A DNA stretch of 64,000 bases, from positions 682,001 through 746,000 of the forward strand of contig JBAZID010000001.1 in assembly GCA_041651995.1 (NCBI GenBank). Direction: 5' to 3'. The notes beneath the pieces are model-generated. The model saw only the letters and a program-made list of their open reading frames with translations. It was not told the origin of the DNA and did no database searches. Positions 41,489-49,977 of the stretch are shown here, one piece after another. This stretch comes from Sulfuricella sp. (GTDB lineage Bacteria > Pseudomonadota > Gammaproteobacteria > Burkholderiales > Sulfuricellaceae). The number at the start of each line of letters is the position of its first letter. Position 1 is the first letter of the stretch. The translations under genes and the position numbers were made by a program.

Positions 41489-42586
41489 TCAGGGCGATTC
41501 GTGGAGTTTCAATCCTGTGTCGAAAAATGTGATGCGTTTTTTCATCGCGGGTGTCAGGTAAATCTCGCCCTGATCGTCGATCAACATGGCCTGATCCACC
41601 TTCATTTTCTTCAGCTCGTCGCGCCAGCCCTGTTTGCCGGCGATGAAAGCCGGTTTGGAGGCGACATCCGACAGCACGCCCGCTTTTTTGCCGGGCGGGA
41701 TCAGCACGGTGACTGCCTGGGTACCCTGGGCCGGCTGGCCATTGCGCGGGTCGATGATGTGACAGTAGCGCTTGCCGTCGAGTTCGAAATAGCGCTGGTA
41801 GTCGCCGGAAGTGCCGACCGCCTCGCCATTGCGCAGTTCCAGCGTGGCGATGGCGCCGGATTTGCGCGGATGCTGGATGCCCACCCGCCACGGCTTTTTG
41901 CCGTGCTGGCCGAGGGCGATGATATTGCCGCCGATGTTGATCAGGGCATTTTTCACGCCCTGTGAGCGCAGGTAATCCGCCGCCACGTCAAGCGCGTAGC
42001 CCTTGGCGTAACCGCCCAGGTCCACGCGCACGGCGGGATTTTTGCTGTGGAATTCGATGCCTTCGATCACGATGTCCTTCATTTCAGGGCTGGCCTGCAG
42101 CCATTTTTCGATTTCAGCGGGATCAGGCTGCACCGGCCTGAATTCATCCCCATGAAAACCCCACAGCCGGACCAGGTTGCCGATGGCTGGATTGAACAAC
42201 CCGCCAGATTGCCCGGAAAGCCGGGTGGCATCCTGGATGATGGGGATCAGGCCGGGCGGAATGGCCGCTTTCGCGGGCGCATTGGCAAAAATCTCGTTCA
42301 TCCGGCTCAGAGAGCCTGGCTTCCATGGATGGAGAAATTCGTGCATCTGGTCGAAATCGGCCAGCACCTGGCCGGTGAGCTGTTTGGCGCGCGCCTCATC
42401 CTCGCCATAAATACTTATTTCCACCAGGGTGCCGAAGACATAGCTTTGTTGCTGGTAAAGGGGTTCCTTGCCGCAGCCGGACAGACTGATCGTCAACAGG
42501 AAGACCAGCAGAAGAAGGGTGAGGGGTGAGGGGTGAGGGGTGAGGAAAAAGCCGGCGCCCCTCCCTTTCCGCGCCTCACTCCTCAC
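41489..42586 (-). CDS. apbE: FAD:protein FMN transferase (ApbE), lipoprotein
   Basis: Attaches FMN covalently to periplasmic target proteins such as Na+-translocating NADH dehydrogenase or RnfG subunits. 365 residues in this reading. Lipobox LSGC at the end of a hydrophobic stretch (LLLLVFLLTISLSGC); GGYAKGYALD, NIGGNIIALGQ, KPWRVGIQHP, GTSGDYQRYFELDGKRY and HIIDPRNGQPA match ApbE. The only usable start is GTG 42586 inside repeat A7, which overlaps the gshB stop as GTGA. The signal-peptide n-region (RSEARKGRGAGFFLTPHPSP) is repeat-encoded, so the native start appears to have been lost. Confidence 0.93.
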   Translation of the reverse strand: MRSEARKGRGAGFFLTPHPSPLTLLLLVFLLTISLSGCGKEPLYQQQSYVFGTLVEISIYGEDEARAKQLTGQVLADFDQMHEFLHPWKPGSLSRMNEIFANAPAKAAIPPGLIPIIQDATRLSGQSGGLFNPAIGNLVRLWGFHGDEFRPVQPDPAEIEKWLQASPEMKDIVIEGIEFHSKNPAVRVDLGGYAKGYALDVAADYLRSQGVKNALINIGGNIIALGQHGKKPWRVGIQHPRKSGAIATLELRNGEAVGTSGDYQRYFELDGKRYCHIIDPRNGQPAQGTQAVTVLIPPGKKAGVLSDVASKPAFIAGKQGWRDELKKMKVDQAMLIDDQGEIYLTPAMKKRITFFDTGLKLHESP

Positions 42587-42600
42587 GCCTCACCCCTCAC
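42517..42600. repeat. Family A repeat, copy 7 (across the gshB-apbE junction)
   Basis: Left arm of four GGGTGAG units (42517-42544; a canonical G-quadruplex pattern on the plus strand), loop GAAAAAGCCGGCGCCCC-like, right arm GCCTCAC, TCCTCAC, GCCTCAC, CCCTCAC. On the minus strand it encodes the last residues of GshB (VRGEA), its stop, the apbE GTG start and the first 24 or so residues of ApbE. Confidence 0.92.
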
Positions 42601-43533
42601 AGTCTTTTCCAGCGCATCCACGAACATCCCCGCCACATTGAAGCCGCTCTGCGCGGTAATTTCCTGGAAGCCGGTCGGGCTGGTGACGTTGATTTCGGTG
42701 AGGTAGTCGCCGATCACGTCGAGGCCGACCAGGAACAGCCCCTGTTCGCGCAGTTTCGGGCCCAGCGTGTCGGCGATTTTCCAGTCGTTTTCACTCAAAG
42801 GCTGGGCCACGCCCTTGCCCCCGGCGGCCAGGTTGCCGCGCGTTTCGCCGCCCTGGGGGATGCGCGCCAGGGCGTAAGGCACCGGCTCACCGTTGATCAG
42901 CAGGATGCGCTTGTCGCCCTGTGCAATTTCGGGAATGAAACGCTGCGCCATGACCGTGCGGGTGCCGAGTTGCGTCATGGTTTCGATGATCACATTCAGA
43001 TTGGGATCGTGCTGCCGGATGCGGAAAATGCTGCTGCCACCCATGGCGTCGAGCGGCTTCAGGATGATGTCGCCGTGCTGGTCGATGAAGCCGCGGATCA
43101 GGTCTTCCTGTCGCGTCACCAGGGTGGGCGGCATGAACTGGGGAAACTTCGCCGTGGAAAGCTTCTCGTTGAAATCGCGCACTGCCTCGGGCCGGTTGAG
43201 AATGCGCGCGCCCTGTGCCTCGGCCAGCTCCAGCAGGTAGGTGCTGTAGATGTACTCCATGTCGAAAGGCGGATCCTTGCGCATCAGGGTGACATCGAAA
43301 TCCGTCAGTTCGTGCCAGGCCGCTTCTTGCAGGGAAAACCACTTCAGGTCTTCGTCCACCAGTTCGAGCCGGCGCGCATGCGCCTTGACCTTGCCTTCGC
43401 TCAGGATCAGCTCGTGCTGTTCCATGACATAAAGCGCATGGCCGCGCGCATGGGCCTCGCGCATCATGGCGTAAGTGGAGTCCTTGCAGGTTTTAAGGGA
43501 CTCAAGAGGGTCAAGAATGATCGCGAGTTTCAA
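42583..43533 (-). CDS. gshB: Glutathione synthetase
   Basis: ATP-grasp ligase joining gamma-glutamylcysteine and glycine. 316 residues. MKLAIILDPLESLKTCKDST at the start is typical; then MRKDPPFDMEYIYSTYLLE, ILKPLDAMGGSSIFRI, QRFIPEIAQGDKRILLINGEPV, PQGGETRGNLAAGG and VGLDVIGDYLTEINVTSPTG. The terminal VRGEA is repeat-encoded. First gene of the minus-strand series gshB-apbE-EIIA-ptsH-ptsI-metX-metW. Confidence 0.97.
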   Translation of the reverse strand: MKLAIILDPLESLKTCKDSTYAMMREAHARGHALYVMEQHELILSEGKVKAHARRLELVDEDLKWFSLQEAAWHELTDFDVTLMRKDPPFDMEYIYSTYLLELAEAQGARILNRPEAVRDFNEKLSTAKFPQFMPPTLVTRQEDLIRGFIDQHGDIILKPLDAMGGSSIFRIRQHDPNLNVIIETMTQLGTRTVMAQRFIPEIAQGDKRILLINGEPVPYALARIPQGGETRGNLAAGGKGVAQPLSENDWKIADTLGPKLREQGLFLVGLDVIGDYLTEINVTSPTGFQEITAQSGFNVAGMFVDALEKTVRGEA

Positions 43534-43743
43534 TTTACCTATCCAGCAGGCTGGTTGAGCGGCTGAATATCATAACCTTTTTGCAGCAAACGGGTAGCGA
43601 TGCTTGGCGCGGGTTGTGATAAATGTCAGTTGCTGCAATAATCACCTGATCATAAGTAGGGCCTTTAGCGACACGGCGCGGTATTTGGGTTTATCCTGAC
43701 AAAAATCCGCTGGCTACAGAGAACACAGAGTTCACACAGGTCT

Positions 43744-46740
43744 ATGCCTCAATCTGACAGTAAACACCGAAAACCCAATCATCCAAGCGAAGCTTCCGGA
43801 GCCAGGCTGCCGAAGATCCATCTGAAGCGCTGGCCATTTGCGCTGGTTCTTGTCTGGACCATCGCTATCGCGGCGTCCCTGTACTGGAACTATCGCCAGA
43901 CTCATTCCCTTTTGCTGGAACAGGCGCACAGTGAGTTGCGCGCCAATTTCTTCAAGGACCTGACATTCCGGCAGTGGGCCACAAAACATGGCGGCGTGTA
44001 TGTCCCAGTCGACCGGGAAACCCAGCCCGATCCATTTGTTGCCTATCTTCCGGAGCGGGATATCGTGACCCCGTCGGGGCGCGTCCTGACGCTGATCAAC
44101 CCTGCCCTGATGGTGCGCCAGTTCAACGAAATGGCGCAACAGAGTTACGGCGCCATCAGCCACATCAGCAGCTTGCGTCCGCTCAACCCTCTCAATCAGC
44201 CCGACCCGTGGGAAGCAGAAGCGCTGAAGATCCTCGCTGGCGGTACGGAAGAGATTACCGAGATTTCGCCGATCGACGGGGCCCCTTACCTGCGCCTGAT
44301 CCGTCCGATGGTCATGGTCGAAGCCTGCCTGGATTGCCACAAGCAACAGGGCTACCGGGCAGGAGAACAGGCTGGTGGTGTCAGTGTATCGGTGCCTCTG
44401 GCGCCGCTCGATGCGGTGGAAAAGGAACGTATAGTTTCATTGGGCCTGGGACACGGCATTCTCTGGCTACTGGGCCTCTCCGGCATCGGCTTTGGAGCGC
44501 GCCAGCTTGGCCGGCGCATCAGCGAAAGAGAGTCGGTTTATTTTGCCCTGAAGGAAAGTGAGGACCGTTCCCGTTCCATCCTTTCCACTTCGCTCGACGC
44601 CATTATCACCATTGATCGGGAGGAGCGGATTACTGGCTGGAACCAGCAGGCGGAAACCATTTTTGGCTGGAGCGCAGAGGAAGTCATGGGGGAGCCTCTC
44701 TCCGGTAAAATCATTCCGCCCGGCGAGCGCGAAGCCCATCGGAGGGGCATCAAGCTGCTGCTGGAATCCGGCCAGGGACGCATCATCAACCAGCGCATTG
44801 AAGTCACCGGCTTGCGCAGGAACGGCGAGAAATTCCCGCTTGAACTGGCAATCGCCTTGATTGTCACTGACGGCCAACCTGCTTTCAGCGCCTTCCTGCG
44901 CGACATCAGTGAAAGCAAGCGCAACGAGGAAAAAATCCAGCGCGATTTTCACCTCCAACAAGCGCTGGCAGCCGTGCTGGAAATTTCCATCCGGCCGATC
45001 CCTTTCAATGAGAGGCTGGGGAACGCCCTGAGTTCCATCCTGGCAACACCCTGGCTGGCATTGCGCGATGCCGGTGCGATTTTCCTTGTTGCCGAGGATG
45101 GCGCCACTTTGCTGCTGGCGGCTCAGCAAGGCATCGCCGAGCCCATTCTGCAACAGTGCGCCAGTGTCCCGTTTGGCGAATGCATGTGCGGTTTGGCCGC
45201 AAAAGAGAAAGCCCCGATATTCGCCTCTGAAGTGGATGACCGCCACACGCGTTCTTTCCCCGGAATGCAAGCCCATGGCCATTACTGCCTTCCCATTCTG
45301 TCAGGGGAAAAACTGCTTGGCGTGCTGAATCTGTACCTGGTGGAGGGGCACCAGAAAAACGAAGCGGAGCTTCACTTTCTCTCGGCGGTTGCCCATGTTC
45401 TGGGCGGCATGATTCAGCGCCATCACGCTGAAGAACAATTGCAACATTCCGCCTATTACGATGCCCTGACCGGGATGCCGAACCGGGCCTTGCTGCTGGA
45501 GCGCCTCGATCGCTGCCTCAAGCGGGCGGTCAGGCACGACGAGTTTCGCTATGCCGTGCTGTTTCTCGATCTTGACCGTTTCAAAAACATTAACGACAGT
45601 CTCGGGCATACCAGCGGCGACCAGATTCTGGTGTCTGTTGCGGAGCGCCTGCAGCAATGCGTTCGCCCCGGCGACACGGTGGCGCGCCTGGGAGGAGATG
45701 AATTTGCCATCCTGCTCGACGACATTGTCGATATCCTGGATGCCTCCCAGGTAGCGGAGCGCATCCATTCCTCGATGTTCCAGCCGTTCGAATTTTCCGG
45801 TCACGAGGCATTCATCTCCACCAGCATAGGCATCACGCTGGGCAACCCGGCGTATAAAACGCCAGAGGACCTGCTGCGCGATGCGGATACGGCCATGTAC
45901 CGGGCCAAGTCGCAGGGCACTGCCAAGACCTCCATTTTCGATGAGCAGATGCATGCCCATGTGGTTGCCCTGGTTACCATGGAAACCGAGTTACGGCGGG
46001 CCGTTGAGCGCCATGAACTGCGCGTGCACTACCAGCCCATCGTTTCCGCCACCAGCGGCGAGACCATCGGTTTCGAAGCATTGGTACGCTGGCCGCATTC
46101 AGAGCGCGGGATGATTTCACCGGCGGAATTCATCCCGGTCGCAGAAGAAAGCGGCCTGATTGGCAGCATTGGCCGCTGGGTGCTGCAGGAAGCCTGCCGC
46201 GAAGCGCAGGCCTGGCACACCCGGTTCCCGCACAGGGACGACTTGTTCGTCAGCGTCAATCTTTCGGCCAAGCAGTTTTTGCAAAGCAACATCAGCGAAG
46301 AAATTTTTCAAACCCTGCAGCAAAGCGGCCTGGAACCGCATCGCTTGCATCTGGAAATTACTGAAAGCGCCCTGCTGGACAATCCGGAAACCAGCAACCA
46401 GGTTCTCGTTGAACTCAGGGCCCGCGGCATTCAACTTTATCTGGATGATTTTGGTACCGGCTATTCTTCCTTGAGTTATCTCCACAGCTTCCCGTTCGAT
46501 GCACTGAAAATTGACCGTTCCTTCGTTTGCATGCTGGGGAAAGGAAGCAAGCATGTCGGCATGGTCAGCGCCATCATCGCCATTGCCCGCAGTTTTGGCA
46601 TGGACGTGATTGCGGAGGGTGTGGAAACCAGTGAGCAGCTTGAACAGTTACAGGAACTGGGGTGTCACAAGATACAGGGTTATTATTTCTCGCGCCCTCT
46701 TCCCGTCGAAGGCGTGGCAGAGTGGCTTGCCGGGAAATAG
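43744..46740 (+). CDS. Heme-sensor GGDEF-EAL protein (DUF3365-PAS-GAF-GGDEF-EAL)
   Basis: 998-residue membrane signalling protein for cyclic-di-GMP. N-terminal membrane anchor (about 23-45), a periplasmic DUF3365/Tll0287-like domain with a c-type heme motif CLDCHK (Cys195, Cys198, His199), a second hydrophobic segment (about 230-248), PAS (about 270-395), GAF (about 410-550), GGDEF intact at residues 650-654, and EAL intact at 778-780 (GFEALVRW) with DDFGTGYSSL. Both catalytic motifs are complete, so synthesis and hydrolysis are both possible. The heme domain suggests redox or gas sensing outside the cytoplasm. No partner gene is evident. Confidence 0.92.
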   Translation: MPQSDSKHRKPNHPSEASGARLPKIHLKRWPFALVLVWTIAIAASLYWNYRQTHSLLLEQAHSELRANFFKDLTFRQWATKHGGVYVPVDRETQPDPFVAYLPERDIVTPSGRVLTLINPALMVRQFNEMAQQSYGAISHISSLRPLNPLNQPDPWEAEALKILAGGTEEITEISPIDGAPYLRLIRPMVMVEACLDCHKQQGYRAGEQAGGVSVSVPLAPLDAVEKERIVSLGLGHGILWLLGLSGIGFGARQLGRRISERESVYFALKESEDRSRSILSTSLDAIITIDREERITGWNQQAETIFGWSAEEVMGEPLSGKIIPPGEREAHRRGIKLLLESGQGRIINQRIEVTGLRRNGEKFPLELAIALIVTDGQPAFSAFLRDISESKRNEEKIQRDFHLQQALAAVLEISIRPIPFNERLGNALSSILATPWLALRDAGAIFLVAEDGATLLLAAQQGIAEPILQQCASVPFGECMCGLAAKEKAPIFASEVDDRHTRSFPGMQAHGHYCLPILSGEKLLGVLNLYLVEGHQKNEAELHFLSAVAHVLGGMIQRHHAEEQLQHSAYYDALTGMPNRALLLERLDRCLKRAVRHDEFRYAVLFLDLDRFKNINDSLGHTSGDQILVSVAERLQQCVRPGDTVARLGGDEFAILLDDIVDILDASQVAERIHSSMFQPFEFSGHEAFISTSIGITLGNPAYKTPEDLLRDADTAMYRAKSQGTAKTSIFDEQMHAHVVALVTMETELRRAVERHELRVHYQPIVSATSGETIGFEALVRWPHSERGMISPAEFIPVAEESGLIGSIGRWVLQEACREAQAWHTRFPHRDDLFVSVNLSAKQFLQSNISEEIFQTLQQSGLEPHRLHLEITESALLDNPETSNQVLVELRARGIQLYLDDFGTGYSSLSYLHSFPFDALKIDRSFVCMLGKGSKHVGMVSAIIAIARSFGMDVIAEGVETSEQLEQLQELGCHKIQGYYFSRPLPVEGVAEWLAGK

Positions 46741-46756
46741 CGCAGAAAATGGCGAC

Positions 46757-47791
46757 TCAAAGCTGCTTGAGCGCCTCGTCGATTCTTGCCGCCATATCAT
46801 CGTGGATCAGCACTTCGTTACGTGGCACACAGGCAATCAGCATGATTCTGGCGGGGTGGCCTTCACGCAGGATTTCTGTCAATTCAACCGCCTTGACGGC
46901 GCCTTCATCCGGCGTTTCAAGCAAGATATTCATGTTGTCGAGATGCAGCGAAATTCCGTGAATCTGAAGTAATTTTTCCACGTTGTTCAGCACCAGCAGC
47001 AGCTGATCCATAAAATACTTCAAGGTCGGCTGGTGGATAGCCGTCTGGCCCAGCAGGGCTTCTTTTTCCCTGATCAATGTGCAGATTTCGGCCATCTCGC
47101 CGTCGCTGTATTCGACGTGGTCACACAGGCAGGCCTTGCCGCTGTCCTGACGCAGCTTCATTCGCATGCGGGCGCGCAACAGGGCCAATTCCTGCTCCAG
47201 CTCCCCGCATTCGGAGCGTTCCGCCTCGATGTTGGCCAGCACCCTGTGCGCCACAAACTCCAGGGCAAAGGCTTTCAGCTTTTCGCGCAAGCCGCTTTCG
47301 CTGCCGGCGGATGCAACAATCCGGTGATCGGTGAAGCTGATCTGTGTCTGGGGAACCTCCCGCTGCATCATGTCGCCCCTCATCGCGATACCCAGCACCT
47401 TGCGAACCTGCATGGTGGAGGCAATCATGACATGGCAGCTGTCAATATTTCCGGGCTGCGCGGTGGAAATGCAGTTACGCAGGGAGGGGTCGCGGTTGAA
47501 AGTTTTTCCCATCTCCAGGCCATTTGCGAACATGGCCCGCAACACCGGCGTCGAGCTCCACTGCCGCGTTGCCGCATCGACCGGCCCGGCAATGCTGTCG
47601 ATGACGTGCTGGATATGCTTCAGCGCATTCCATACCGGCCTGCTGAGCGTCTCCTGACAATCGGTGAGAAATCGCATGCGCGGATTGATTTCATAAAACA
47701 GCTGCTCGATGGCCGCGTCGATTTCAGCCTGGTGCGACTGAAGGTGTTTCTGTTTCAGATAGCGCCGTAAAACGCGTCGGATCAGGCCCAT
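46757..47791 (-). CDS. Protein of unknown function (344 residues)
   Basis: No family recognised. A basic, amphipathic N-terminus (LIRRVLRRYLKQKHLQ) is followed by a mostly helical protein with a Cys-rich spot CLCDHVEYSDGEM near residues 225-240 and a helical C-terminus (MDQLLLVLNNVEKLLQIHG). No signal peptide or membrane segment is evident. It is convergent with the GGDEF-EAL gene, 16 bp between stops, and reads like a cytoplasmic conserved protein. Codon use resembles the rest of the window. Confidence 0.7.
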   Translation of the reverse strand: MGLIRRVLRRYLKQKHLQSHQAEIDAAIEQLFYEINPRMRFLTDCQETLSRPVWNALKHIQHVIDSIAGPVDAATRQWSSTPVLRAMFANGLEMGKTFNRDPSLRNCISTAQPGNIDSCHVMIASTMQVRKVLGIAMRGDMMQREVPQTQISFTDHRIVASAGSESGLREKLKAFALEFVAHRVLANIEAERSECGELEQELALLRARMRMKLRQDSGKACLCDHVEYSDGEMAEICTLIREKEALLGQTAIHQPTLKYFMDQLLLVLNNVEKLLQIHGISLHLDNMNILLETPDEGAVKAVELTEILREGHPARIMLIACVPRNEVLIHDDMAARIDEALKQL

Positions 47792-48179
47792 TTTTTTTCG
47801 CTGACATTACGCATATGGATTCCCCCCAAAATGCAAAGACCCCGTTGGCTCATGCCTGCGCCTTCCCCAAACATCATGCCAACAGAGCGCTCAAGAGTGA
47901 CGGGCCTATAGTAGCGTTTTGGCCGCCCCGGTACTTGACCGTTGGTGATCAAAAGCAAGAGACTTGAACGTTTCGTCCTTGCCGCTTCCATTCACACTGT
48001 GCACTGCAAAAATAATCTTGGCTAGATGGTTCGCCTTTGGCGATAATGCTCATGACATTCAACTTCTGGCGGTTTTGATGCAGTCAACCTGTTCCATCCC
48101 GATATTTTTGAGGCAGTTCGCGACAACTTCACCGCACTTCGAGAGTGCGGAAGCCATTTTGGCTTGTTAGGTTTTGGCA
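47792..48179. other. 388-bp gap before the accessory block
   Basis: No gene seen. Contains a strong hairpin CCGCACT-TCGAG-AGTGCGG (48132-48150) and an adjacent AAGCCA/TGGCTT hairpin (48151-48165), then GTTAGGT (48167-48173) seven bases before the next ATG. The hairpin pair could be a terminator or part of a recombination site. It is lower in GC than the flanks. The upstream half presumably holds the promoter of the minus-strand 344-residue gene. Confidence 0.5.
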
Positions 48180-48533
48180 ATGAGCGCCTTATCCGCATTC
48201 GCCCTGGCACTTGAGCCGCCTTATTACGCCGTGATCTTTTCTTCGCAGCGAACCGCCGGTGATAACGGCTACACCAAGATGGCCAAAAGAATGGAGGAAC
48301 TTGCAGCCCTCCAATCGGGCTTTCTCGGTGTCGAAAGTGTTCGGGGCGCCGATGGTTTTGGGATCACGGTTTCGTACTGGTCTTCCGCCGAGGCAATCTC
48401 AAGCTGGAAAGCCAATGTCGAGCACCTCGCAGCTCAAGAAATGGGTCTGCGAGAGTGGTATGAACATTATGAAATCAGAGTTTCAAGGGTTGAGCGGGCT
48501 TATGCCAAGCCGTCGGCCCAGCATTCAGTATGA
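48180..48533 (+). CDS. Antibiotic biosynthesis monooxygenase-fold (ABM) protein
   Basis: 117 residues. PPYYAVIFSSQR, MAKRMEELAALQSGFLGVES and GITVSYWSSAEAISSWKA follow the dimeric ferredoxin-like ABM pattern (FxGxES then WxSxEAixxWK). Members range from heme-degrading enzymes to quinol monooxygenases; the substrate is unknown. The stop overlaps the next gene as ATGA. Part of a lower-GC accessory block. Confidence 0.8.
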   Translation: MSALSAFALALEPPYYAVIFSSQRTAGDNGYTKMAKRMEELAALQSGFLGVESVRGADGFGITVSYWSSAEAISSWKANVEHLAAQEMGLREWYEHYEIRVSRVERAYAKPSAQHSV

Positions 48534-49009
48534 TTCATCGCCCCGTTTGCGGAAAAGACATCCAGGTTATTTGCGGTTTTCCGCAAAATGAGGATGAATT
48601 GTTTTTCTTGTTCCCCCAGGCGACATTTCCGTTGACCCCAACACAGCTGCAAAACGCAATTGGACGGCGAGCTGACTCAACGGTAGTGGAGCATGGGGGC
48701 GAAGTTATCGCTTTCGCCAATTTCTACCAATGGGAAGCGGGCGGTCGTTGCTCAATTGGAAATGTCATCGTGTCCCCGGCGGAGCGAGGGCGCGGCGTAG
48801 GGCGCTATCTCATCGAGCAGATGATCAGCCTGGCTTTCTCAAAGCATCAGGCCACCGAGGTAACCGTGTCGTGTTTCAATCAAAATGTTGCCGGTTTGCT
48901 GCTGTACCCCAAACTGGGATTTTGGCCTTATGCCATCGAGGAAAGGCAAGACAAGAAAGGAAACCGGGTTGCACTTATTCACCTGCGATTGTTGCGAAAT
49001 GAAAGCTGA
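48530..49009 (+). CDS. GNAT-family N-acetyltransferase
   Basis: 159 residues. Acetyl-CoA site VIVSPAERGRGVGRYLIEQM near residues 80-100 with the RGRGVG loop, and the terminal NVAGLLLYPKLGFWPY. Substrate unknown. Its ATG overlaps the previous stop (coupled translation). Followed after 5 bp by GTTAGGC and then another GNAT gene. Confidence 0.88.
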   Translation: MIHRPVCGKDIQVICGFPQNEDELFFLFPQATFPLTPTQLQNAIGRRADSTVVEHGGEVIAFANFYQWEAGGRCSIGNVIVSPAERGRGVGRYLIEQMISLAFSKHQATEVTVSCFNQNVAGLLLYPKLGFWPYAIEERQDKKGNRVALIHLRLLRNES

Positions 49010-49026
49010 TCAACTGTTAGGCCCTT

Positions 49027-49428
49027 ATGTCCGCAATTGAATATCATCTCAATTTACCGCTTGATGCCATGGATGTGGCTGCGGTTTTTGATGCTTCCGG
49101 CATACGCCGCCCTACCAGGGATCTGGATCGGATCGAGCGCATGTTTGCCAATGCGAACCTGACTATCTCTGCCTGGCATGAAGGCAAGCTGGTTGGGGTA
49201 TGTCGCGCCTTAACGGACTTTAGTTATTGCTGCTACCTGTCCGATCTCGCAGTGGACAAGGCCTTTCAAAAGCATGGCATCGGGCGCGAACTTGTTGCCC
49301 GTGTCAGGTCCGCTATAGGAGAAGAGGTGGCGCTTGTACTATTATCGGCCCCGGACGCGATGGCGTACTATCCCAAGCTCGGTTTCGAAAAAGTTGAAAA
49401 CGGGTTCATTATCAAACGCACCCGGTAA
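49027..49428 (+). CDS. Small GNAT-family N-acetyltransferase
   Basis: 133 residues. LVGVCRALTDFSYCCYLSDL, KAFQKHGIGRELVARVR (CoA loop) and SAPDAMAYYPKLGFEKVENG. Short GNATs of this type modify small molecules or other proteins; no substrate can be proposed. It is preceded by GTTAGGCCCTT and no convincing ribosome site. Confidence 0.87.
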   Translation: MSAIEYHLNLPLDAMDVAAVFDASGIRRPTRDLDRIERMFANANLTISAWHEGKLVGVCRALTDFSYCCYLSDLAVDKAFQKHGIGRELVARVRSAIGEEVALVLLSAPDAMAYYPKLGFEKVENGFIIKRTR

Positions 49429-49461
49429 ATGCTTTTCACGTTTGGCCATATAAGGTAAGCA

Positions 49462-49953
49462 ATGGAAATATTGGTTTGGGCGTTTATCGGCGGCATATTT
49501 GGTGCCGTGCTCATGGACGCCACCGAAACTTATGCAGCCAAGGCCGGCATTGCCAGCGGCGTAAATATTGCCCTGGTTGGCCGTTGGTTCCTGGGCTTGT
49601 TGCGAGGGCAATTCATCCACAAAAATATCCTCGATTCCAGGCCGCATCCGCAAGAAATAATAACGGGCTGGGCATTTCATTTTCTGATTGGCGGAGGAGG
49701 TGTGGCGCTTACTTATCCTCTATTTTTCCGTGCCACGGAAATTCCACTGCCAGAAAGTTATTTGCTAGCAGGGATGCTTTTCGGCTTGGCTACATCAGTG
49801 TTGCCCTGGTTTGTACTCTTGCCCTCATTTGGCTGGGGGTTTTTCGGACGACGCGGACCGCAAGGTTCAAATGCCTTGCTTGCAAGTACGCTTTCCCATA
49901 TCCCCTACGGGCTTGGTGTCGGTGCTGTTGTTGCGCTGGGCTTGCGTATTTAA
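49462..49953 (+). CDS. DUF2938 membrane protein
   Basis: 163 residues with four hydrophobic segments. GAVLMDATETYAAKAGI, NIALVGRWFLGLLRGQFIH, GWAFHFLIGGGGVAL and a terminal TLSHIPYGLGVGAVVALG match DUF2938 membrane proteins of unknown function. Last gene of the accessory block, convergent with the epimerase across a hairpin. Confidence 0.82.
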   Translation: MEILVWAFIGGIFGAVLMDATETYAAKAGIASGVNIALVGRWFLGLLRGQFIHKNILDSRPHPQEIITGWAFHFLIGGGGVALTYPLFFRATEIPLPESYLLAGMLFGLATSVLPWFVLLPSFGWGFFGRRGPQGSNALLASTLSHIPYGLGVGAVVALGLRI

Positions 49954-49977
49954 CAGGCTCCCGATGCGACCAAGAAA

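Noticed and set aside
42517..42600. Possible short CRISPR-like array in family A arms
   Set aside because: Units are 7 bp without spacers; they form inverted arms, not repeat-spacer units, and no cas gene is near.
43709..43740. Fourth family B copy (CAGAGAACACAGAG..)
   Set aside because: CACAGAG replaces CACGGAG and no right arm or tip exists; at best a decayed fragment.
48055..48173. Complete attC site from ATTCAAC to GTTAGGT
   Set aside because: Core-like ends fit RYYYAAC/GTTRRRY but the arms between do not pair as attC stems should.
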